Below are positions 1-5,439 of a stretch of DNA of 5,439 nt, piece after piece. Each line of letters begins with the position of its first letter. Positions within the stretch are counted from its first letter, which is position 1. Position numbers and translations under genes: made by a program. The notes under the pieces are model-generated. The model saw nothing but the letters and a program-made list of their open reading frames with translations. It did not search any database and was not told the origin of the DNA. Source of the stretch: an uncultured Kangiella sp. (lineage in GTDB: Bacteria > Pseudomonadota > Gammaproteobacteria > Enterobacterales > DSM-103792); NCBI GenBank assembly GCA_946480585.1, contig CAMLKQ010000168.1, positions 1 through 5,439 on the forward strand, written 5' to 3'.

Positions 1-639
1 CGCTACCGCCGGGCTGGCGCCCGCACCCGGCTGCAGTTGCAGCACCTGATGGCGTCAAGCGCAATTCCGTTGGTGTTCCCGGCGGTGAAAATCAACCGCG
101 AATACTTCGGCGACGGCTCGGTGCGCTTTCTGGCCCCGATCAGCCCGGCACTGCATCTCGGTGCCCGCAAAGTGATGATCGTCGGGGTCGATCCGGTCCG
201 CAACGAGAACACCGGTGGCCGGGTCGTTGCCAAGAACTATCCAACGCTCGCCGAAATTGCCGGTCACGTGCTCGACAGCGTGTTCATCGATTCGCTCGAC
301 AGCGACATGGAGCGCCTGCAGCGCATCAACAACACCTTGTCGAAAATCCCGGCCGATGTCCGCGCCGCCAACGGCATCAACCTGCAGCCGGTCGAAACGC
401 TGGTGATCGCGCCCAGCCGCGACCTGTCCGAACTGTCCGGTCGCTATGCTCGCGAGCTGCCGCGCACCGCCCGCTTCTTCTTCCGCCGGATTGGCATCAG
501 CGGCCGCTCCGGCTCAACCATTCTGTCCTATCTGCTGTTCGAGGCCGGTTACACCAAGGAGCTCATTGCGCTCGGCTACGAGGACGGCATGCGCCAGCGC
601 GACGAGATCCTGCAATTCTTCCAACCAGCGGCCCCCTGA
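1..639 (+). CDS. Patatin-like phospholipase family protein, C-terminal part (5' truncated by window edge)
   Basis: The frame is open from base 1 and ends at a TGA at 637-639, giving 212 visible residues. The start lies outside the window. The visible part begins just before a stretch reading LMASSAIPLVFPAV, followed by YFGDGSVR. The Asp of this DGS (codon 112-114) matches the catalytic Asp of the patatin Ser-Asp dyad, normally DG[AGS]. The following SPALHLGARKVMIVGVDP is also typical of bacterial patatins. The GxSxG nucleophile motif and the oxyanion-hole glycines should lie upstream and cannot be checked. Family members hydrolyse acyl ester bonds of phospholipids or other lipids; the substrate here is unknown. 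The last 100 residues are rich in Arg and helical in character, with no membrane segment in the visible part. The next gene is on the same strand 84 bases on, so co-transcription is possible but not shown. The family call is fairly secure; the exact role is not. Confidence 0.85.
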   Translation, partial: RYRRAGARTRLQLQHLMASSAIPLVFPAVKINREYFGDGSVRFLAPISPALHLGARKVMIVGVDPVRNENTGGRVVAKNYPTLAEIAGHVLDSVFIDSLDSDMERLQRINNTLSKIPADVRAANGINLQPVETLVIAPSRDLSELSGRYARELPRTARFFFRRIGISGRSGSTILSYLLFEAGYTKELIALGYEDGMRQRDEILQFFQPAAP

Positions 640-723
640 GCCGACCAGCGGTCCGGCCGAGTCCGTACCAGCGTGCCGGGACCGACTACACTTGGTCTGT
701 CCCTGCCAGTGTTACGCCTTGCC
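640..723 (+). other. Intergenic gap and leader before the GAF-GGDEF-EAL gene
   Basis: These 84 bases separate two genes on the same strand. There is no T-rich hairpin that would act as an intrinsic terminator for the patatin gene, and no convincing sigma-70 promoter or strong Shine-Dalgarno sequence. Three copies of ACCAGCG occur at 624-630, 644-650 and 667-673. The first lies inside the upstream coding end, and the first two extend to an 11-base near match (ACCAGCGGYCC). Their role, if any, is unknown. Confidence 0.5.
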
Positions 724-3414
724 ATGACCGAGCTGTCCGAACTGGAGCGAGTACGCCGCGAGCTCACCACAGCCCGTGAACGCATCACGCGGCTGGAGCG
801 GGTCGCCAACCGACGCCGCTATTCGGCGCAGTTGCAGGCGGCGCTCTATCGCATCGCTGACATCACCGCCGCCGATATTCCGATGGCGGAGTTTTTCCAT
901 GCCTTGCATCAGGTCATGCGCGAACTGATGTATGCCGAAAACTTCTTCATCGCGCTCTATGACGCCAATGCGGAATCGTTCTCGATGGCCTATTTCGTCG
1001 ACACCGTCGACGATTTGTCATTGGACGCGCTGCAGAACATCCCGACCTCGCAACTGAAAGGCACCCTGACCGGTTATGTGCTGCGCACCGGCAAGCCGGT
1101 ATTCGTTGACGAGGAGCAGATTGAAGCGATGCACCAGTCCGGCGAGATCGGCCACGCTGGTGCCGACTGCATCGAGTGGCTCGGCTGCCCGCTGGTCGCC
1201 GGCAACCGCACGCTCGGCGCCATGGTGGTGCAAAGCTATGATCGCAATCGCCGATTCCGGCAAAGCGATCGCAAACTGCTGATGTACATCTCGCGCCATA
1301 TCGCGACGGCAGTGGAGCGCAAGCAAGCCGATGAAAAATTGGCCGAAGCGCACCGCGAGCTGGAAGCGAAAGTGGAAGCTCGCACCCATCAGCTGAAAGA
1401 AACGCTGGATGCGCTGCAGCTGCAGATTGCCGAGCGCGAGCGCAGCGAACACGTGCGCGAAGCCTGCTACGACATTGCCGAGCAAAGCCAGACTGCGACG
1501 GCGCTGGACGAGTTCTATGCCTCGGTGCACGCCATCGTCAACCGACTGATCGACGCCCGCGATTTTTTCATCGCACTGTATGACGAAGACAAAGGCGAAC
1601 TGAGCCTGCCTTATCTGGTCGACAAGTATCTGAAAAATCCCGGCATCATCGCGCTGCCACGCGCCGAGCTGGACCGCTCACCGCTATTCACCGCCGAGGT
1701 GCTGCGCACCGGCCTGACCCTGCTGCTGAACCAAGAGGATCTGCAGCAACGGCAAGGCAACCCGTATGCGGGCGACACCGCGCCATCGGCCTGGCTCGGT
1801 GTGCCACTGCACATGAACGGCAAAGTGGCTGGTGCGATTGTGATCCAAAGCCACCAACCGGACGGTCGGTTCTCGGTTGAGGATGCCGCGTTGCTGGAAT
1901 TCGTCGCCTCGCACGTGGCAACGGCCTTGCAACGCCGGCAGGATGCCGACTCGCTGCGCCGCGCCCACCTCGAACTGAAAACCATCAACGACGAACTCGA
2001 ACAGCGCATTGCCGAACGCACCCGCGCGCTCGCTGGCGCGAACGAGGAGCTGGAGCAATTGCTGGAGCAGCGCCGGCTCATCAACGAACAGCTGGCCCAT
2101 GACGCGCACCACGATGTGCTGACCGGTTTGCCGAACCGGGCCCTGCTGCGCGAGCGGCTCAGCAATACCATCCAGCGCAACCAGCGACGCAAATCGCTGC
2201 GCTACGCGCTGCTGTTTCTCGATCTCGACCGGTTCAAGGTCATCAACGACAGCCTCGGCCATCTGCAAGGCGACTTGCTGCTCTGTGAAGTCGCCAAGCG
2301 ACTGCAACAAAGCGTTCGCACCGGCGACACCGTGGCACGACTCGGTGGCGACGAGTTCTGCGTGCTGCTGGATGACATCGACAAGACTGCCGACATCGAG
2401 ATCATCGCTCGCCGCATTCTCGCCAGCGTCTCGGCGGTGTATGTGCTCAATGGCCAGAATCTCTACACCACGACCAGTATCGGCATCACCACCAGCTTGC
2501 TCGGCTACAAGGATGCCGATGCCGTCATCCGCGACGCCGACGCCGCCATGTACGAAGCCAAGGCACAGGGCAAGGCGCGCTACTGCTTCTTTGATCAAAG
2601 TCTGCACCAGAACGCGCTGAACCGACTGAAGCTGGAGAATGATTTGCGTCATGCGGTTGACAGCGGCCAGATCATCGTTTACTACCAACCCATTTACGAT
2701 TTGCGCAGCCAGCAGATCGCCAGCTTCGAGGCCTTGGCGCGTTGGCAGCACCCGCACCTCGGCCTGATTTCACCGGCCACGTTCATACCGCTCGCCGAAG
2801 AAACCGGGCTCATCAACGAGCTTGGCATGCGGGTGCTGCGCGATGCCACCGCGCAGGTGCACCGCTGGCGCGAGCAAGGCCACCCGAATCTGGCGGTCAG
2901 CGTCAATCTGTCCGGCCGGCAGCTGACCCAGCGTGATTTTCTGGCACAAATCGAAAGCATTCTGGCGAGCAGCGCCTTGCCACCACAGGCGCTGAAACTG
3001 GAAATCACCGAGAGCTTGCTGATTCAGCATTTCGACATGGCGCAGCGTTTCCTGCAGCAGCTGCAAACCATGGAGATCCAGATTCTGCTGGACGATTTCG
3101 GCACCGGCTATTCGTCGCTGAACTATCTGCACCAGTTCCCGCTCGACACCATCAAGATCGACCGCACCTTCCTGCAGCAGATCGCCAGCAGCGAGAAAAG
3201 CCTGCAGCTGCTCAGCGGCGTCCGCACGCTGGCGAAAAACCTGGGGCTGACCTTGGTGGCGGAAGGCATTGAAACCGGCGCCCAGCTCAAATTGCTGCGC
3301 GAACTGGGTGTCGAGTTTGGGCAGGGCTATCTGTTCGGCGCGCCGATGCCGGCCGATCAGGCCAGTGGCTTGCTACGACAATCGCATCCGGCGTTTGCCG
3401 CCGCACTGTCCTGA
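724..3414 (+). CDS. Bifunctional diguanylate cyclase/phosphodiesterase with tandem GAF domains (GAF-GAF-GGDEF-EAL)
   Basis: This is a predicted cytoplasmic c-di-GMP enzyme of 896 residues with no signal peptide or membrane segment. Order: N-terminal helix (1-35), GAF1 (about 41-200), helical linker (about 205-245), GAF2 (about 248-402), coiled coil (about 405-455), GGDEF (about 460-625), EAL (about 640-890). The cyclase domain has DVLTGLPNR, an exact GGDEF active site (541-545) and the inhibitory RxxD site (RTGD, 532-535) five residues upstream. The EAL domain keeps E669 of EAL, N728, E763, D790-D791 of DDFGTG, K811, E847, E850 and Q867, so phosphodiesterase activity is expected. Both activities are inferred from motifs; one may dominate in vivo. 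The ligand of the GAF domains is unknown. I chose ATG 724 because the protein then starts directly at the first amphipathic helix. An in-frame GTG at 673 would add 17 residues of low-quality sequence; neither start has a strong ribosome binding site. The stop lies 40 bases from the convergent tilS stop. Confidence 0.93.
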   Translation: MTELSELERVRRELTTARERITRLERVANRRRYSAQLQAALYRIADITAADIPMAEFFHALHQVMRELMYAENFFIALYDANAESFSMAYFVDTVDDLSLDALQNIPTSQLKGTLTGYVLRTGKPVFVDEEQIEAMHQSGEIGHAGADCIEWLGCPLVAGNRTLGAMVVQSYDRNRRFRQSDRKLLMYISRHIATAVERKQADEKLAEAHRELEAKVEARTHQLKETLDALQLQIAERERSEHVREACYDIAEQSQTATALDEFYASVHAIVNRLIDARDFFIALYDEDKGELSLPYLVDKYLKNPGIIALPRAELDRSPLFTAEVLRTGLTLLLNQEDLQQRQGNPYAGDTAPSAWLGVPLHMNGKVAGAIVIQSHQPDGRFSVEDAALLEFVASHVATALQRRQDADSLRRAHLELKTINDELEQRIAERTRALAGANEELEQLLEQRRLINEQLAHDAHHDVLTGLPNRALLRERLSNTIQRNQRRKSLRYALLFLDLDRFKVINDSLGHLQGDLLLCEVAKRLQQSVRTGDTVARLGGDEFCVLLDDIDKTADIEIIARRILASVSAVYVLNGQNLYTTTSIGITTSLLGYKDADAVIRDADAAMYEAKAQGKARYCFFDQSLHQNALNRLKLENDLRHAVDSGQIIVYYQPIYDLRSQQIASFEALARWQHPHLGLISPATFIPLAEETGLINELGMRVLRDATAQVHRWREQGHPNLAVSVNLSGRQLTQRDFLAQIESILASSALPPQALKLEITESLLIQHFDMAQRFLQQLQTMEIQILLDDFGTGYSSLNYLHQFPLDTIKIDRTFLQQIASSEKSLQLLSGVRTLAKNLGLTLVAEGIETGAQLKLLRELGVEFGQGYLFGAPMPADQASGLLRQSHPAFAAALS
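844..2082 (+). repeat. Internal tandem duplication of a GAF-plus-helix unit (protein level)
   Basis: Residues about 41-247 and 248-453 of the c-di-GMP enzyme align as two copies of one unit. Matching landmarks are LYRIADIT/CYDIAEQS at 41 and 248, the identical FFIALYD at 74-80 and 281-287, LGCPL/LGVPL at 153 and 358, GAMVVQS/GAIVIQS shortly after, HIATAVERKQ/HVATALQRRQ, and AHRELE/AHLELK at 209 and 414. The spacing between matched landmarks is 205-207 residues. Each GAF is followed by a charged helix with an E/KxRxxARTxxL or RIAERTxxL pattern. Identity is partial and the DNA copies have clearly diverged, so the duplication is old. Copy boundaries are approximate. Confidence 0.75.
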
Positions 3415-3454
3415 CATTTGCACCGACGTCAAAAGCGAGCTGACACGCTTCGAA
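3415..3454. other. Convergent intergenic gap with no clear terminator
   Basis: These 40 bases lie between the stop of the + strand c-di-GMP gene and the stop of the - strand tilS gene. The only inverted repeat I see is a 5-base stem (AAGCG at 3433-3437 with CGCTT at 3446-3450) around an 8-base loop. There is no T-tract on either strand, so it is unlikely to be a good intrinsic terminator. Confidence 0.5.
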
Positions 3455-4900
3455 TCAGTTTCCCTGTTCAGGATCTGCTGTACGCGCAGCACGTAGCGCA
3501 GCGGCCAGCGAAAACAGCGGCCCCTCAACCTGCAACAGCCCACTCGCTTCAGATGTCGTCGGTTGGCCGTCAGTGGTGACCAGAACTCCGGGCAAGGCCA
3601 CCAGCGTGTCGTTGTAGAACAGCTTCGGCCACAGCGGCCGCAACCAAGCCGGAATGCGCGCTTCCTGAAACACATCTTTCAGTTCACGCCGACCCTGACG
3701 CCCCGGCAATGCCAGCCGCAGCCCCGGAGTCTGCCAGCGTACGCTGACGGTTTCGTCCGCTCGCGGCGCGCGCAGCATCAGTGCCGGTGAAGCATCCGAC
3801 AATGCCGGTGCAACTGTTTGCCAACCCAAAGCGCCAAGCGCGTGTGGCAGAACCAATGATGACACGGGTGCTGACGCATCCTGCGCCGTGGGCCAATCGA
3901 TCACTTGCTCGATTGCTGCCGGCCACGCTGGCGTCAGCAACACGGCATCGCCATAGACCCGCAGCGCATGTTCGGCCCATTGCATCGTCACCTTGTCCGA
4001 CACCGCTGCGAGCTGGCGCAAAAATTCTTGCAGCTTGTCGGCATTGGGCAGTTTGCAGCCCTGTTTCAACAGCCAGTGGCGCAGCAGATTGGCCTGCCGC
4101 GGCGCCGACAAGGCCAGCAAACGCGTACGTTGCAGCAAGCCGCCTTCTGTCTCCACATGTGCCAGATCGATCGCGGCAAGATCGGCCAGCAAGCCGACCG
4201 TTTCCGACTGCCATTGCACTGCACGCAACAAGACCTCGGCGGCGCCGTCGCGCTGGCGCAGCAGCACCGGCATCAGCTCGCCGCGCAGCCGGTTGCGCGC
4301 CAGCGAATGATCGTCATTGCTCGGATCATCAATCCAGCGCCAGCCGCGCGCAAACGCCAGCGCTGCCAGCGCCTCGCGCCGCACCGACAACAACGGCCGG
4401 CACAACTGAGCCGCCGCAAATGGCGCCGAGGCCGGCATGCAGGCGAGCCCGAGCGGACCGGCGCCACGCAGCAATTGCAGCAGCAGGGTTTCGAGCTGAT
4501 CGTCGGCATGTTGGCCGAGCAGCAAAATGTCGTTTGCGTGCAGGCGCGTGGCAAACGCCGCGTAACGTGCCTCGCGGGCATCGGCCTCCAAGCCTTTGTC
4601 GGTGCGGGCAACATCAAGCGTCACAACGTCGAGCGGTATCGCCAGCGTTGTGCATTCGCGCTGGCAGTGCCGGACGAACGCCTCGGCAGCGGTCTGCAAT
4701 TGATGGTTGACGTGAATGGCGCGCAAACCGAGCTGATGCTTCTGGGCAAAAGCAAACGCCAGATGCAGCAGCACGGTGGAATCGCGGCCGCCGCTGTAGG
4801 CGACGACCAAGGTTGGCAGCGGCAGATTTTTTTCGACGGCGGGAAACAACAACGCCCCGAGCGCTGAGGCGAATGCTTCAGCCGGGGCGTGTGTGGTCAT
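3455..4900 (-). CDS. tilS: tRNA(Ile)-lysidine synthase
   Basis: TilS uses ATP to join lysine to C34 of the CAU-anticodon tRNA-Ile, changing its decoding from AUG to AUA and its charging from Met to Ile. The protein has 481 residues (E. coli TilS has 432). The N-terminal PP-loop ATPase domain carries SGGRDS at 36-41, AIHVNHQL at 61-68 and HADDQLETLLLQLLRG at 131-146. DDPSNDD at 191-197 and RNRLR at 202-206 fit the conserved family pattern. A central helical region (about 215-320) corresponds to the substrate-binding domain. The C-terminal TilS domain has RAPRADETVSVRW (377-389) and a Gly/Arg-rich turn followed by LKDVFQEARIPAWLR (407-421), closely resembling E. coli. The ATG at 4898-4900 puts the PP-loop at the usual distance from the N terminus. 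It starts 26 bases after the accA stop, so it is probably read from the accA transcript. Only a weak purine-rich stretch precedes it. The N and C ends are a little longer than in E. coli. Confidence 0.95.
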   Translation of the reverse strand: MTTHAPAEAFASALGALLFPAVEKNLPLPTLVVAYSGGRDSTVLLHLAFAFAQKHQLGLRAIHVNHQLQTAAEAFVRHCQRECTTLAIPLDVVTLDVARTDKGLEADAREARYAAFATRLHANDILLLGQHADDQLETLLLQLLRGAGPLGLACMPASAPFAAAQLCRPLLSVRREALAALAFARGWRWIDDPSNDDHSLARNRLRGELMPVLLRQRDGAAEVLLRAVQWQSETVGLLADLAAIDLAHVETEGGLLQRTRLLALSAPRQANLLRHWLLKQGCKLPNADKLQEFLRQLAAVSDKVTMQWAEHALRVYGDAVLLTPAWPAAIEQVIDWPTAQDASAPVSSLVLPHALGALGWQTVAPALSDASPALMLRAPRADETVSVRWQTPGLRLALPGRQGRRELKDVFQEARIPAWLRPLWPKLFYNDTLVALPGVLVTTDGQPTTSEASGLLQVEGPLFSLAAALRAARTADPEQGN

Positions 4901-4926
4901 GACAGGCGCTCGCGGTGGCGGGGCAA

Positions 4927-5439
4927 TTACGCCTCGGCAAACACACCGAAGCCCATCAGGCGCTGGTAGCGCTGGCTGAGCAATTGCTCTTCGCTGAGCT
5001 TGTCGAGCTCGGCGAGATCGGCGAGCAACTGTTCCGCGAGCGTTTGCGCCATTTTGCGCGGCTCGCGGTGAGCGCCACCGAGCGGCTCTTCGATGATGCT
5101 GTCGATCAGCTTCAGTTCTTTCAAGCGCTTGGCGGTGATACCCATGGCGGCGGCGGCTTCCGGCGCTTTTTCAGCGCTGCGCCACAGAATGGAGGCGCAA
5201 CCTTCCGGCGAAATCACCGAGTAGGTCGAATACTGCAGCATGTTGACCCGGTCACCGACGCCGATGGCGAGCGCGCCACCGGAACCGCCTTCACCGATCA
5301 CGGTGCAGACAACCGGCACTTTCAGTTCCGACATCACTTTCAGGTTGCGGGCAATCGCTTCCGATTGGCCGCGCTCTTCGGCACCAACACCCGGGTAGGC
5401 ACCGGGAGTGTCGATGAAGGTAATGATCGGCAATTTGAA
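4927..5439 (-). CDS. accA: Acetyl-CoA carboxylase carboxyltransferase subunit alpha, C-terminal part (5' truncated by window edge)
   Basis: The alpha subunit pairs with AccD to transfer the carboxyl group from carboxybiotin on AccB to acetyl-CoA, giving malonyl-CoA for fatty acid synthesis in the cytoplasm. The frame is open to the right edge, with TAA at 4927-4929, giving 170 visible residues of an expected total near 320. The visible part starts [17 protein letters not shown], followed by [14 protein letters not shown], then the Gly-rich [15 protein letters not shown] and [17 protein letters not shown], and ends in [20 protein letters not shown] and [10 protein letters not shown]. These segments match E. 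coli AccA almost residue for residue. The TTG at 5431-5433 is an internal Leu codon, not a start; the true start is outside the window. The frame is intact with no sign of decay. The following gene on the strand is tilS, 26 bases downstream. Confidence 0.97.
   Translation of the reverse strand, partial: FKLPIITFIDTPGAYPGVGAEERGQSEAIARNLKVMSELKVPVVCTVIGEGGSGGALAIGVGDRVNMLQYSTYSVISPEGCASILWRSAEKAPEAAAAMGITAKRLKELKLIDSIIEEPLGGAHREPRKMAQTLAEQLLADLAELDKLSEEQLLSQRYQRLMGFGVFAEA

Noticed and set aside
665..692. Possible promoter for the c-di-GMP gene: TACACT at 687-692 as -10, with GTACCA at 665-670 as -35
   Set aside because: The -10 matches 4 of 6 consensus bases and the -35 only 3 of 6, with a 16-base spacer. 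It would fit an ATG 724 start, but such matches are common by chance.
1018..1530. A 170-codon - strand open frame opposite GAF1
   Set aside because: It is a shadow of the GAF1 coding region; the translated product shows no domain and is not supported by spacing to any neighbour.
1684..2757. A 357-codon - strand open frame opposite the c-di-GMP gene
   Set aside because: It overlaps the GAF2-GGDEF coding region, where the + strand has unmistakable motifs. The antisense protein is Val/Ala/Gln-rich with no recognisable domain and no supporting context.
3433..3450. Hairpin AAGCG/CGCTT as a terminator between the convergent genes
   Set aside because: The stem is only 5 base pairs with an 8-base loop and has no following T-run on either strand.
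4778..4795. SGGRDS PP-loop in TilS, with Arg where E. coli has Leu (SGGLDS)
   Set aside because: The variable position of SGGxDS tolerates different residues in the family; the conserved Ser, Gly and Asp residues are all present, so this is not a sign of altered function.
3781..4867. Two long + strand open frames (309 and 320 codons) opposite tilS
   Set aside because: They lie wholly inside the clear tilS gene. Their proteins are low-complexity, rich in Arg/Ala/Pro or Gln/Arg with no recognisable domain, as expected for antisense frames in GC-rich coding DNA.
5431..5433. TTG as a possible start of a short accA
   Set aside because: It is an internal Leu codon. The conserved AccA sequence continues upstream to the window edge without a stop.

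Overview
The window looks like ordinary chromosome from a GC-rich proteobacterium, most likely a gammaproteobacterium. The best clue is the accA-tilS pair: both proteins read clearly as relatives of the Escherichia coli enzymes, and the two genes lie close together on one strand, as is common in gammaproteobacteria. Genus and species cannot be read from the sequence. I see no insertion sequence, phage gene, CRISPR array, tRNA or rRNA, and no stretch over 300 bases without a gene.

Layout: the left part is on the + strand. It opens inside a patatin-like phospholipase gene (1-639, C-terminal half only). After an 84-base gap comes a large gene for a bifunctional c-di-GMP enzyme (724-3414) with two GAF domains, a GGDEF domain and an EAL domain. 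The right part is on the - strand: accA (partial, running in from the right edge, ending at 4927) and then tilS (4900-3455), 26 bases downstream and probably in the same transcript. The c-di-GMP gene and tilS converge and are separated by only 40 bases.

Functions: AccA is the carboxyltransferase alpha subunit of acetyl-CoA carboxylase, the first step of fatty acid synthesis. TilS makes lysidine at the wobble base of the tRNA-Ile that reads AUA. Both are normally essential housekeeping genes. The GAF-GAF-GGDEF-EAL protein is a soluble signalling enzyme predicted to make and degrade c-di-GMP in response to an unknown cytoplasmic signal. The patatin-like protein is a lipid acyl hydrolase. Nothing in the sequence ties the + strand genes functionally to the - strand pair.

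The most notable structure is inside the c-di-GMP enzyme: its sensory half is a roughly 205-residue GAF-plus-helix unit present twice in tandem. Every GGDEF and EAL catalytic residue I checked is intact, as is the inhibitory RxxD site. I found no convincing undescribed system in this window.
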